From Hypomesus transpacificus (taxonomy: Eukaryota; Chordata; Actinopteri; Osmeriformes; Osmeridae), in assembly GCF_021917145.1 (NCBI RefSeq), contig NC_061065.1:11467412-11531411 (forward strand): a stretch of 64,000 nt of DNA, written 5' to 3'. Of this stretch, positions 34,311 through 48,251 are shown piece after piece; positions within the stretch are counted from its first letter, which is position 1, and each line of letters begins with the position of its first letter. The translations under genes were made by a program, and so were the position numbers. The notes beneath the pieces were generated by a model that worked only from the letters and a program-made list of their open reading frames with translations, made no database searches and had not been told where the DNA came from.

Positions 34311-37300
34311 CTTCCTCTTTGCTGCACCTAATTTTTTCGTTTAAAATTATTTTTGCTAAATAGACCTATGGGCTATGTGGTCACTTAACATTTTTGTGTC
34401 CACTAAATACAATACATTCTTGAACATTGTAATGTTCTTTGTTTTTTTATACTATTGTGGCCTAAATCATAGGCTAACATACGTAATTTGGAGATATAGA
34501 TAGCATACTGAATATAACCTATATTTCGCCCACAAGAGTATTCATTGAAAGTGGAAAGTGCAATGACTTAGCCCTACACTTTAGGTAACACATTCACGCA
34601 TGATAGGAACTACACAGTTTTTGCAATTATTCCTCTTATTTCTCAAAATCAAAAAGATTTGGGCAATTTGTCACAGTTGATCACGTTTTTCAGGCACGTC
34701 CATTTTAGCGCAGAGAATAATTCTAGTCTGGAATCAATCAGCAAGATCCGATTAAAGGTCGGGAAACAAAGAACTGTCTTGATCTTCCCTTCATTTCAAA
34801 CTATATGCCTACCAATACCCAAGTTTGTTAAATTTTCATTTCTGAAAAGTGTTTGCAGGCCTATCAGTCCAGATTTAATTATTCTGTGAATATCGGATAA
34901 TGCTGGTACACAATCCCTTAATTTATGATGGGAATATTGTTAACGTTTTCTATAAATGTTTTATCGTATCGTACCCGTACTTTCCCACAGATTTCAGTAA
35001 TAGAAAATATACTTATATACTGAAATTGACATGTAAATAAAATAAAAACGATTTACAACTTTTTTACGAATAAGCCTATATGAATATGAATGAATGATAA
35101 ATTACAAAAAAACACAACTCCATAAATTCTTTTATACATCATCAAGAGGTCAATGTCGTTCAAACAAATTTCTCAAAGAGAAAAGAATAGTTCAATGTGA
35201 AGGAGTTCTAGGGCCAGCTCTCGACGCCAAAGTCTTTAGCGGTATGGCCTACTGGTTTCGAGCGAATTGTTGTCCCCGTGGACAGATTAATATCTGTCAT
35301 CAACACTTGTGGACGTAAACACACGAGGCCACTTCATTGTCTGGCCACTTCCCTCTGACAGACTTGCTTTGAATTATGTGACGCGTCGCAGGAACCTGGC
35401 TAGTGCCAAATAACATGCTATTGCGCGTAGTCCTCTCTCAGTGGTAGTCTAGTATATACGCTGAAAGTCTATTGTATTTTTCATGGCAGTATATCACTGT
35501 GTCTCTAAGAACTCTAAAATTGTCAGAAGAACCTGCAACTCCCTCTGTCACAGAAAAGTCAGGTGAACATATCACATATGTGCATGTGTTACAGAGAGTA
35601 GTAGAATGAGTTATTAGTGTGTGAGATTGAATTAGAGATATAGTGTGTGTAAATTCACAATCTGCACCAATGATTACATTCATACATTACAGAGTTATCT
35701 AAATTACCCCTGTGTGAATGTGTGTGTGTGTGTGTTTGAGTGTGTGTGTGTGTGAGCACTTTTGTGTTTATGTGGCTCATACTGTAATACTGTAATAATA
35801 TCCATGATATTTAGAGCCTTCAAAACACTGTTTCATCAGAAACGTTGTTTACAAAATGTGTAACATTTTGAAAATGAAAAAAATTGATGTGCTGGATTGT
35901 GACCTGCAATCAGCCTACATCATTAGGGTCCAGGGAAGGAGTTTTCTTCCAGCCTGACTGACACATTGCCAGGTTGGAAGAAAATGGCGATGATTAAGAT
36001 GATGATACGTGCTTGTGTGTGTGTAGGTCCTGCAAACTTTATCAAGCTATCAGGCCATTGGCTTAAAAACAGGATGTTTCTGGCTGTCACCGTAGCCACA
36101 GTGACGGGTGGTCAGCCTTCACAGAAAAAGTTCTCTCTCTATATCGCTCAGGGTTTCCTTCTTCTCTCCATGGGGTTAGGTCCCCAACCTTGTGTCTACA
36201 GCTGCCCACCAAGGAGTAACCATGATAGCTGCCTGATCAGAATAACTTAAATCAAAATAATGACTTTCTGCCCTACATCCTCTCATCTCATATCCTCTTC
36301 TCTCATTTCCTCTTTCACTCTCATTTTCTAGTTCTTTTCATCGTCTAACTGTTCCCCTCTCTCACCCATTAGAGTCACTTCAGTGTTGTCAAAATGAAGA
36401 GTATCAAACTTTAAACTTTGCGTCCATATGTTTCCGTGTTTGCTTGTGTGTGTTCTGAAAGGGTGTGCCCGGTCCCAGGGCTTGTTCTTACAGTATTGAT
36501 TTTGCTGTCCTTGACCCCCACCACGACAGAGTCGAGACAAATAGGCCAATATTACTCCATTGGAAACAAGGCAGCATCAATGTATAACTTTACCACTGAT
36601 AGTGGTGCCAGAATGGCTGTCTTATACACAGTCCTGGACCTGGATCGTGGCTGGAGGAACACTCTGGAAGGACTTGCAGGAATGACTCACCATCAGCCAG
36701 GTTAGGAGTATATATCTGGGAGAGTGATTACATGACTTGGCATGATGTCCATGGAGCATGACTGGAAATGTGGACTTCATTTGTATGTGTTTGCGTGTGT
36801 GTGTGTGGGTGCCCACTCTGTACGTGAAGTGTGTTTTTGTTAGTTTTTTTACCCATGCCATAGATGTATCACTGACACTCAGTGACGGAGCCCAGAGCAT
36901 GTGGACACAATTGTGTATGTGGGTGTGTATGTGTGTGGGCTGTCAGTGTGTATGTGGGTGTGTATGTGTGTGGGCTGTCAGTGTGTATGAATGAGGTGTT
37001 GGGTGAGGTAGCAGATAGGAATGTCCATGTGTGGGGGGACAGTGTGAGGTGGAGGATGAGATCGGGTGTTGGGACCAGTTTGAAGGTACGTGCGTTAGTG
37101 TGTGTTTGTGTGTGTTGTGTGTGTCTGTGTGTGTGTGAAAGAGGGAGAGAGAGAGTGTGTGTGCTCATGTGTTCAGGTTGCATATTTTTGGAATCCTCTT
37201 TGACAACTGGATGTGGACACTTGAAGGATTTGTGTGTGTGTTTATTTGTGAGTGTGTGTGTGTGTGCGCGCGTGGGTTTCCAGCCAGACAAGGCACCAGG

Positions 37301-37386
37301 AAAGCTGTCCCCGTCTTGGCTGGGGCTGAGACCCTGTATCAGGGGTCAGTGGCCCACAGTGGCCCCTCTTCCTTTGGACACACCGA

Positions 37387-37432
<46 letters not shown>

Positions 37433-37587
37433 TGGACCCCCACTAGAACTACTGGCTCCAGGAAGAAGTCTTCAAATGAGGGAGCAGGAAGAAACATAAC
37501 TGGGACTGCCACCCACAGACACACACACACACTCACACACTCACACGCAATCATCATATTTTTCTTCATCATCGTCATCATCATCAG

Positions 37588-37717
37588 CAGAGGCGCCGTT
37601 AAGAATTTTGGGCCCCATGAAAAGATTGCAACTCCGCTTTTTCATTCAACACAGCGTGTTAAGGCCGTCCAGTAGTGAGTCGTCTGTCTTACTTCTCCCC
37701 CCACTTTGACGCCCCTG
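37588..37717. mobile_element. Possible hAT-like MITE
   Basis: A 130-bp segment starts CAGAGGCGCCGTTAAG and ends in the complement of CAGGGGCGTCAAAG, an imperfect inverted pair with hAT-like CAG ends. The GGGCCCCATGAAAA core is familiar from fish repeats. I could not find a clear 8-bp duplication, because the left flank is ATC microsatellite. Confidence 0.5.
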
Positions 37718-40380
37718 ATTATCCTTATTATCATCATCAGATGCTACTTCATCACCAGCAGGAACCTCACACTCAGTTTGTACATTCAAACTATGCAATG
37801 CTGACATGTTTTTTTCCTTTGTGGGTGTATGTGTGTGTTGGGGGGGGGGGGGGTCAGCATTTATCTAACATAATTAAGAAACAAAGCCAATCAATGGCAG
37901 ATCACAGTGCCAGTGTGTTGTGTGCTGTGTGTGCATTTGTGTGTGTGTGTGTGTGTGTCTGGGGGGTTAGTGTTTGTTGTTCACTCACAGACATTCTCCA
38001 TGCTTATCTGAACAGGTAGTTATCAGGGCAGATCAATGTTAGTGTGCTGACAGCAGGTCTGTCTGCAGCTACGTGTGTCAGCTGTCCTCCAGACCTGACT
38101 CTTGCTACCTGAGCTCAGTCAGCACCAATACTGAATTCTTGCACTAGGTGTACCTCTTCATCATCTTCCCTATCTTCATCACACGCACACGACGATGGGT
38201 GTAGTTCTGTAGTAAAGCATTTCAGGAGCTCAAAAGGTTGTAGGTACATATCCCTCCCTGCTTCTTGCTTTGTATAAAAGTGTCTGCTCAACTACACAGA
38301 TTTTTATATAAAACAATTAGTTTTAATCTCTGTGAGATGGGAACCTTTGGGTTGGACCATCACACAGTGTGTTTTTTTTTGTCCAATGACTGTGTGTGTA
38401 TGTGTGCATGTTATGCCAAGCTATCTATGTTTGTGGAGGAGGTCTGTTTGACCAGTTAAGGTCAGGCTGTGGAGACACCTGGGCTTCAGCGGTTCACACA
38501 CACAGACATACACACACACACACGTACACACACACACACACACACAAACTTCTTCAGCTAGAAGTTTGACTTAGACTAAATAATTAACTCAGTACTCAAG
38601 CTATAGGTTCGGTCACACTCTGAAGAGAAAAGTAAATAAACGTTCAGCACCCCATCATTAGCATAAATTATTCAGTGTTATATTACAAACACCTATTTAT
38701 AAACATATAATTTTTAAGAGTATTATTAATAATTAACAGCACATTAATGCATGGCAACTCCTTGTATTTCAAATTTGCCCTGTCTCTTTGTAACTGAATT
38801 AAATTGACCTGATAGGTTTGCTCTGGTAGGGGTACTTCCTCATCACCTGACTGTAATATAACCTCTCAACCTGTCATGTGATTCTCAGGGTTCACAGGCA
38901 GACCAATAGAAAATTAGACTCATCTGATTGACAGCCTGCTTCTGCTCCTTCTCCCTTAACCTACCATTTTATATTGCATGATCCTCTGTAGTAAGTTACG
39001 TAGGTGTGTGTTTGTGTGTAGGCTCCATTAAGTGGTGTATTTTTAGTGTTGGAAACTCAGGGATCCCAGGACCTCTCCCAATGATAAGCCATGGCCAAAG
39101 TCCGCTAGCCTAGGCCTAGAAAGCAAACACTACACAAACACACACACACATGCACAAGATCGTACACACACACTTGGTTCCGCACACACTCTCACACTCA
39201 CATGGCTGATAACACGATAATGATGAGGCTCAGTGGCGACACGATGTGGCTGGCAGTGGGGAGTTGTGCGTGTATCCATGTGTTTGTGTGTGTGCATGTG
39301 TGCATGTGTGTGTGTTTGTAAAGTGAGGTTACAGAGAGTGCCAAGGTAGGGGTGATTTGGGTCAGGTGGAGGTGAAGTGGAATCCTCAAAACAATCGATT
39401 GTGGTGTCATCGAGAGGGTAGCGGGGGGTCAACCAGGGTTCACCAAGACAGGAGGGTAGAGGAGAGCAGGCTGAGGTTCGAGACTAGCATGAGTCTACAG
39501 AGGCAGAGAGAGAGAGACAGAGAGAGAGAGAAGGAGAGAGAGAGGAGGCAGAGAGAAAGAGTAGGCAGAGAGACAGAAGAAGAGAGGGGAGGACAGAAGG
39601 AGAAACAAAAAATAAGGATTTCTTTATTTAAGGACTTCTTGGAAAACTGTGTATCGTCTTACCGTATACTCAGAGTCTCACCCCCCCCCATAACCCCCCC
39701 CCCCCCCCCCCCATCACATCATGGTGAAAGACAGCAACAACAGGAGCAGGAAGCCTTGGAGAGCAGGAAGCCTCAATCCAGAGACAGCTGGGGACGCGCA
39801 ACTACAATAAGAGAATAATTATAATTTTTTGCAGAGAGAGAAAGAGAGCGAGAGAGAGAATGATCAAAAAGACAGAGAAAGGTGGAATAGAGGGTGATAG
39901 AGAAAGGAGCCAAAGGAAAGAGAGAAAGACGAAGAGTCGAAAGAGAGAGGGGGAAACATGGGAAATAAGAAAAGAGAGGTAAAGAGATAACTAGTGAGAG
40001 AGAAAGATAGAGAAGATGGGGGAAAGAGGTTGAAAAGGGGAAGAAAAAAGATAGAGGGATAGGGAAAAGAGGGAGACAGAAAAAGCAAAAGAGAAAGAAA
40101 GAGACAGATAGAAAGAGAGGGAGAGAAAAAGAAAGAGAGAGATGAAGAAAGAAAGAAGTAGAAAAGAACGGAAAAAAGAAACGTTGAAGCCTCCGAAGGA
40201 TCAGTGGAAACAAAAGGGCTCCACACTCTTCTCTTATCTGTCTGTGTCCTTATCCAGGGCTGGCTCTGTTAGTGTAACCCCCCCCCCCCCCCACACACAC
40301 ACACACACACACACTTCTCTCCCTCATCCCTGCTCCCCTTCTCTCTCCCCCCCCCCCCCCCCCCTCTCATGGCGGAGCCC

Positions 40381-40403
40381 CTTATCAGACCAGGCTGACG
40401 TCA
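40381..40403. promoter_or_regulatory. GATA site next to a perfect CRE
   Basis: CTTATCAG (40381-40388, a WGATAR match on the minus strand) lies 7 bp from a full palindromic TGACGTCA (40396-40403), inside a 150-bp GC-rich island flanked by poly-C. Another CTGATAG follows near 40438. This is about 6.5 kb upstream of the gata4 start codon. An enhancer is a guess. Confidence 0.35.
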
Positions 40404-41826
40404 GGGACTGGAGGTCCGGGGGGCCGGAGACGGAGGCTGATAGCACCTCAGAGACGGCCTCCGCCAGGCTGTGGGAACCTGGGGCTGGGCCCGTGGTGAC
40501 CCGACAACCTTGCACGTCCACCGCTCACACAAATACGCACACACCAAGGCACGAAGAAGAAAGTGTGTTGCATGTCCACACACTCATTGACAAACTCATT
40601 CATCCTGACAGGCATGCACACAAACACGCATCCATGTATCTGCACAAAAACACACACACACAATATAGTTAACCAGAACCATTCCATTATTTCTTTCATA
40701 TGTTATTGTCTTTCTCTGTAAGTGTCTGTGTTTGTCTGTTTATTATGGGGTAATCATAATTTATCCAAATAGAAAGTACATGAATGGTAACACAAAATAG
40801 AAGATGTTTATTGTATTATCTATGGTCAGCTTCACATCTCGTCTCTGATGCTTGTCACTGTTACATTCAGCCATCTTGTGCCAGAGAAACTCCTTGCATG
40901 ATGTGACAGTTGACCTTTATCAAACTTTAATTAACGTCATGGAACTTTACTGAACTTTATTTAAAAACTGTGTTTAACTGAACTAAATGTCACAGAGAAG
41001 CCCTCTTCACCTCTAAACTGATCCTCAGAGTTCAAACTCTCCACCCTGCAATCAGGAATCGCACGAGTCACAGTTACAACCCCACATGATAAATACGCAA
41101 CTTTATTACATAACTGGCCGTGTAATAAGTATTAAACAGGTCATCATTTAGTGTGATAGGAAAGTGGCTGGGCTTATCCTGTCAGGGTTCAGCCCATGTA
41201 TCTCCATAAAAGATGGACCAGGGGCCCGCTTCACCCAGAGGGTACATTCATTCAGAGGGGATATTAATTGCTAGAGGTTGGGTTCGGGTTGTGGAGACAC
41301 TTAGCCCTGGCTAATATACCATTTTAAAATACTGTATAAATGTTTGTATTTGTGTTAGTGTGTAAGTGTGTGTGTGTGTGTGTCAGATGGGGCGACAACA
41401 GGTACTTTTTGTTAGAAGAGATGAGATGTAAGGTATACAGGTGGCAAGTTTCACATCATTACTTGCAGGTGTTATTTGTCTCTCAAAACACACACTCACA
41501 CCATCTTGCATTTCATAAAACCCAATGTACGTAAATCTTGACAGTTATTATTTCAGAAATCACTGTCATATCCAATGAAGCAGAAACCACCCTTCCTGCT
41601 TTGACAAAGGCCACAGTGTTTTCTACCTCTCCATGGTCACACTCCCTCCTCTCGCACCAGTGGATCTGAGACTGCAACATCAATCCCTCCTTCCTATCTC
41701 CATATTTCTAGATCTTTCTTCGGGTGTGTGAGATGTTTTGGGAGATGAATCTGGTGGGTTGGGGGAGCGGAGACTCGGTTATCAGTGTGTTGTTCCTGAT
41801 AAGCAGAAAGATTTGTAACGGTTTAG

Positions 41827-42140
<314 letters not shown>

Positions 42141-43826
42141 TGGACTCTCTATGTCCAGCAGGGAGTAGGAAAAGAAGGATGACCTTGAAAAAGCAGGCAG
42201 AGGAGAGAGAGGAAAAGGGTCATGAAAGAGAAGGATGGGCGGATGAGCAGTGTCTGGGAGATGCTCGTTTTCTTCCCTCCCTTCACCTCTCCCTTTACTT
42301 CTCTCTCACTCTCTTTGTCAGCCGCTCACTCCCTCGCTTTCCTCAGCGTCTGACGCGTCCTTGGGTGTAAATAACTGACGAAAAAAGGGAGAGAAAGAAG
42401 GGAGGAAACCAAAGGAAAGCGGACAGGGGAGGATGGGAAGGGTGAACAAGAGGAGCAGTGTATTTGAATATGTGTGTGTCTGCGTGTGTTGCTTTGAGTG
42501 TGTGTTTGCATACGTTTCTGTTTCAGTGTGTGTTTGCATGCGTTACTGTCTATATCTGCATGTGTTACTGCTTGGATTGGACCAATTACTAACACAGTTC
42601 ACCTCACACACATATGTATGTCCCCTACCTCCTCTGACCCACTCACTGCCTGCTGCATGCACCCTCCTCAACCCCCCACCTCCCTGGCCCCCACCTCCCT
42701 GGCCCCCACCTCCCTGGATGATTTGATAAGCAGGGGCCTCCTCAGTCTTTTTAATTGGTCCAGGATAGTTGGAGCGAGCCAGTGCTCTGATCCCCGCATG
42801 GCCTCACGCCACAGTAAAGTAAACTGACACAGTGGAAACACTACGCAGGCTGCCCAAACGATCACAGATCACACAACATCAAACCGCAAAGACTGTGTTT
42901 GCAGAGCAAAGCCAGTCTGAATCTGCTGCGTGTGTGTGTGTCTTATTTCTCTAGATGAAAGGAATGTGTTCATGCCCCAATACAAGACATGTTTAGTGTT
43001 TGGTGTATACGTTTGGTGATTTGTGTTAGAGTGGTTTAAAATTGTGGGGATTTTCAATATGCTGTGTGTGTGGTGTGTGTTTGTGTGTGTTGCTGTGGCG
43101 TCTATCGCTTGTGGGGGATCCATCATAGCTTATCATTGTAAGTAAACATGACAGAGTGGACATAACGTCTTGTGCGCCTGCAGACCTGCTATCTAGCCTG
43201 AGGCCATATCTGGGATGATGGAGTGATGTGGCTCAAAGCAGCCTTAGTGTGGAGGAGTATACACACACACACATACACAGTACACACAGATACACACAGT
43301 ATACACAGACACACACACACACTACACACCAACATATATAAAGTACACAAACACATACCCTAGTTGACAGACATACACATGTAAGCATTCAGACACAATA
43401 AGAATACACTCATGTTACCTTTAAATCTTGACCATACATCTAACCTCACATAGGAACATTGCCTTTATGTTGCATGAAAAGATGACTTATTGCACCCTCG
43501 TTTATACTGACCCCTCAGTGATCATTCATATTCTGTACAGGAATGCATGGCTGGGATTTAGTGGCTGTCTGCTGTCTGCTGAGTATAGAAAACTTGAATG
43601 CCTCCATAAACCCTGAAGACAGTGTCATAAAAGTATCTGTGTGGGTGTATTCATTTGTTTCTTTTTGTTTGTGTGTACTATATTTGCATGTGTGTGTAAG
43701 TGTCTTTGTGTGTGTATGAGTGTGTGAGTCGTGGAGTCAGTCTCTGTGTAGCCCTTTTTGTTACAACACTTGTTGATAAGAAGAGTAAACTGTGTTCCTA
43801 CATCATGATCATGTGACAAGCAACAC

Positions 43827-43828
<2 letters not shown>

Positions 43829-43895
<67 letters not shown>

Positions 43896-43960
43896 GGGGG
43901 AGAGAGAGAGAGAGAGAGTAGGGGGGGGGAGAGAGAAAGAGAGAGCAGGGGAGAGAGAGT
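43829..43960. repeat. (GA)n microsatellite
   Basis: Pure GA from 43829 to about 43892, then GA interrupted by GTAGGGGG blocks. Non-coding. Confidence 0.97.
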
Positions 43961-46782
43961 CTGCAAAGGCAAACAACAGGTATCATGTGGGTCTTCAGTA
44001 TATACTGTACATACATACATCCATACATACATGTCTGATTCCATGTCCATTCAGGCACTTTAAATACATGCTCTTAATACACTAATACCTGTACTTATGT
44101 CTCTCTCACCTGTCTCTCTCACCACTACTCTGGAAAGCCATCTCACTGTGATGCACTGTAACCTTGCATTGATAACCTTTCGACATTTGCTTAGTTCCCA
44201 GGTCAAAGTTCACAGGCTATAGGGCTTTAACTGATTGGTAGATTGACACTAGGTGTTGTGTTATTGGATGGGTTACAGTAGGGTTGCTTGTGTGTACTTG
44301 AAAGAGATAGTGTGTGTATGTGTGTGTATGTATGTGCTTTTTAACCAAACAGGTCTCTCTAGACAAATATATTTTGACATGACCACTTCAGACTCCCAGA
44401 GACCACCACAGACCACCACAGCCAACTACATACCACTGCGGATAACAGCAGACCACCAAAGAAGCACCACAGACCACCACAGATCCGTAAGGGAGTTTGA
44501 CTTCCCTCTTCTTCAGCGGTCCTGTTACCTGGGTCTCTCTGGAAGTGCCTCTCCTCCTATTTTCTCCCACTCCTCTTTCCACCCATGCCCTTCTTTTACC
44601 CTCTCTCCCTCCCTGTCTTTCTCTTTTAATCTCTCCCCCTCTCTCAGCCTCTTCAACACTGCGTAGAAATCAGTCCCATCTGGCTGTTGATATTGCTAAG
44701 TGGCCACTCTACACAAATTCTAACTATGTACAAGTTTAGAATTACTAGTCTGTTGTAAGGGGTTGTGTCTGGTAGCACGTTGTCAATAATAAGCAGTCTT
44801 GTAATTGATCACATTAGTTTGTCAGTTTAAATGTGAATAATTTTAAATAAAAGAAAAATGCATCCACCGATGAGAGATTTAATTAAGTCAGTGCACATTT
44901 CTAGGAGCAGTAATTATCGGCAGTTTAAAATATATGACAAAATCTCACAGCAAGTTATTTACATGACTCAATGTTACAATAAATTGGCCTACAATATTGC
45001 TTCAGTCAGGTTATGTGTGATATATTCTTGCGCCGTTTTTCTTCACAGAATTTGACCTCTCACTGCCATGTGCTTGAAGTTATCTTTGTCTGTAGTCTAA
45101 ACTGTGAGGATGGGACGTCTGAGCAACATTATTTTAAAACTCTTCCAAGGTTAACATGTCAGCCTTGCCAGTCTCAGACCTTGGTGTGGTCTGTGGATAT
45201 CATCTTCAGAAGCCATAAGAAGACATGGGGTCATTTAACACTGTCTGGCCCTACTGTACCATGAGGATCTAGATATTTGAACTACGTCTCTTGCTTTTTA
45301 AGTATCCCCTTTTTTATCTTCTACTATTTCGTCCTCTAAAGTTTTTTCCTTTCCTCTTTTCTTTTCCACCTTCTCTCTCTTTTTCTGTTTCTCACTCCCT
45401 CTCTGTTTCTTTCTTTCTCTCTCTCTCTATCTCTGTTTCTCTCTCTCTCTTGTTCTTGTATTGAGGACATTTGATAACTTGATAATAAAAACCCAAGCAC
45501 ATAATATAGTTTTATGTTATTCATAGGCTCTATCAATCCTTTGTATTGAAGATGATTAAAGAATATTCATCAAACACACACACACACACAGACAGATACA
45601 CACACATAGATGCTTCATCTGCCCTTTTGTCCTCCTGTTTTCCCTGACTCAACCCTGCTCCTCTCCTGCTACAGTACATAAATCCCTCCCTGCATGTGTG
45701 TGTGTGCGCACGTTTATGTGTGTGTGCGTGTGTGTGCAGTGCTTTGATCTCATACTCTATTGCCTCGTAGCAATAATCCTAAAACGCTGCCTCTGTAATG
45801 GTACCAAGCTGTTTGTGGGCCCAAGTGGGACGGTACCGTAAAAATTCTAATATCAGAGTATGTGGCCAGGCCAGCTGTATACTGCTGTTATGACCTAGTG
45901 GGAAGACAGACAGACAGACTGCGGACCAGGGAGCCAGAGCCACTGACAGGGCCTGTCTGTGGGACGGGACAGGACAAAGTCACATCTTGAAAACATTACT
46001 CAGCAAAGAGTCAAAAGTTTACAGGAGCTCATCCATGCTTTGTTTTTGTTCGGGTTGTTTGCTAATAGGGTTGCTTACTGTACTAACTGGTCTTTCTGTC
46101 TGTTGTCTGTCAGTGCGTTTGTTTGTCTGTTTGTCTTGTGCGCCTACATGACACCTATAGGAACATTATAAGAAAACAATTTCAACACTAAACCCTACAC
46201 ATTTTAAATAGGTGAGAAATAAACGTATTTAAATTATATGAAAAAAAAAGAAAAGTATTTTCTTCCTCTCTCTTATTTTGCACCAGATACTCCCTCCCAG
46301 GGATTCCCAGGGTTTTGCAGACCCCAGATTGGTCCACTGTCCCCTGGGTACTGGCAGTCTGTCAGTCAGACAGGGACTGGAGCTAGCTGTGGATCTTGAA
46401 GGGATAGCTCGATGCTTCCCAGAGATCCGGGGCTTCTGCCAACACAAACCCCGCTCTCCACCAAGAACCCCCACAATGCTTTGCTCCAGTCGGGGGGCTT
46501 GGTCGTCTAAGTGGGCTGGGGGAGGGACAAAGCGGCGCCATGGCGATTCCTCAGACGGCTTATCTCCTCCTCTCTGCGATAGTGCTGTCAAAATAACTGC
46601 CAAGATACATAGCCAGTCAGGAACTGGTTAAACCCTGCACTGTCCAATCAGCAGGCTGGATGGCTGTCTGGCAGCGTGTGTGTGTCTCTCACTCTCTCTT
46701 TGTCTCTTTCCACCTTGGAGTGCTCAGGGACCAAGGTTCTACTAGCACACATTATCTCTGTCTTGTAGGCTTCTGTCCTTTC

Positions 46783-46857
<75 letters not shown>
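46783..46857. repeat. (CT)n microsatellite
   Basis: About 75 bp of CT repeat followed by CT-rich sequence to 46950. Confidence 0.95.
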
Positions 46858-46860
<3 letters not shown>

Positions 46861-47111
46861 CTCTTCTCTCTCGTCCTCTGTTCCACTCCTTTATCACTCT
46901 CTCTCTTCTCTCTCTTCGCATATTCTTTTTCTCTTGATCTCTCTCGCCCTCTACCTGCCTGAATCAGACACTCTTTATTTATTCCCATGTATGTGAGAAT
47001 GGTTTTACAATGAAGCACGTGTCTCAGGACTGTGATCTCATAGCTTTTTATGGAGGATGAAATATGAAAATTGCGTTGGGTTGAAGTTGATGCCTCAAAA
47101 ACATCACATTT

Positions 47112-47290
47112 TCATTTAGTCATTTAGCAGATGCACTTATCAAGAGCGACTTACAGTAAGTAGAAGGACATTCCCCCTAGGCAAGTAAAGTGAAGTGCCT
47201 TGCCCAGAGGCACAATGTCATTTTTCACAGGCGGAAATCAAACTTCTGATTACGACCCGGATTCCCTAACCGCTCAGCCACCTGACATCC
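47112..47290 (-). mobile_element. tRNA-derived fish SINE, degraded
   Basis: Read on the minus strand the copy has a head GTCAGGTGGCTGAGCGGTTA (tRNA Leu/Ser-like A-box region), a decayed B-box, the body with CTCTGGGCAAGGCACTTCAC, and a tail with GTAAGTCGCTCTTGATAAG and GCTAAATGACTAAATG. This order is typical of a very common teleost SINE. The B-box GGTTCGAAT consensus is lost here, so the copy is probably not transcribed. The family name is not asserted. Confidence 0.8.
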
Positions 47291-47686
47291 TCTACCTCAT
47301 CCTCTACATTTATTTATTTCCTGACATCATACTCCATATTGTTCTAATGCTCTTTAATTTGTAACTTGTATACAGTGTCATCTAGCGGCAAAGATTTGTA
47401 AAGGATGTGCAATTAAGCTGCACTAACATTTTTAAAGATCAATCGACTTTAAGCCAATACGATAAGCAGACACAGATTCGGCTCCAGATCGAATCGGATG
47501 GGCGAGCAGTTGGAATTTTGTGTAGCTCTTTTAGACTGTATAATAAAGGGGGCACGACAATCAATTTGTCTGTTTCATGTTATATCAAAAACTTTTTTAC
47601 AAGCTAATTTATTATTACAATTTTTCATTTTCACGACGCCTAGACAAGTTTGATTTGGTGAAAAATATTTCGTTACAAAAAAGGTG

Positions 47687-47758
47687 TTCCCTGACCGGGA
47701 ATCGAACCCGGGCCGCGGCGGTGAGAGCGCCGAATCCTAACCACTAGACCACCAGGGA
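47687..47758 (-). tRNA. tRNA-Glu (anticodon CTC)
   Basis: On the minus strand the 72-nt sequence begins TCCCTGGTGGTCTAGTGG, has the anticodon loop CTCTCAC with CTC, and the T-arm CCGGGTTCGATTCCCGG. The acceptor TCAGGGA pairs with TCCCTGG through one G-U pair, and A is the discriminator. All four arms pair, and the sequence agrees with vertebrate tRNA-Glu-CTC. Six T residues (complement of 47677-47682) follow the 3' end, a proper RNA polymerase III stop. There is no intron and no encoded CCA, as expected. Confidence 0.97.
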
Positions 47759-47839
47759 GCGCTGGGAAGTCGGTGCCCCATAGTATATATAAATGAAAAA
47801 CATTTGATGGCGTAATATTTTTCTGTCTGATATGGTAAC

Positions 47840-47849
47840 TTTCACTTTC
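47840..47849 (-). promoter_or_regulatory. Interferon-response (IRF/ISRE) core upstream of the 48-kb gene
   Basis: TTTCACTTTC on plus is GAAAGTGAAA on minus, a perfect double GAAANN IRF core. It lies 403 bp before the ATG at 48252. A CAG|GTACAC donor near 47897 could end a noncoding first exon that splices to the acceptor at 48243-48244, putting this site just upstream of the transcription start. A second GAAAGTGAAA lies at 52353-52362, beyond the neighbouring copy. Confidence 0.5.
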
Positions 47850-48251
47850 ATTTAGGCGATTAAGCTAGTCCACTTCCAAAAAACATCAGCGGGGCAGGTA
47901 CACGACGGGATCGTTCGTCAGCCTTTATCTTTGAATTCAGGTAATTTTTGCATGTTTGCAATAAAAAGTTGAAAATGCTAGGTAGTGAACTTTTTAATGC
48001 CATCCTACCAGAATGATATGATATAGCCTTAGTGAACTGGCTAGTCATACTAGGCTAGTCATACTGAAAGTCGGCTACACCATTTTCTTTCTCTCAGTTA
48101 TTGACCGTGTATTCATAACAGAAAGTCGGCCTGATGTGACTTTTTTAAACATTTGCCACGGTGGTACGGTGGCACGGGGACACATAGGCCTACATCTGTT
48201 TGACCTTTCACCATTGAAATGCGATGTTTCTGTATTTATTGCAGAGCCAAA

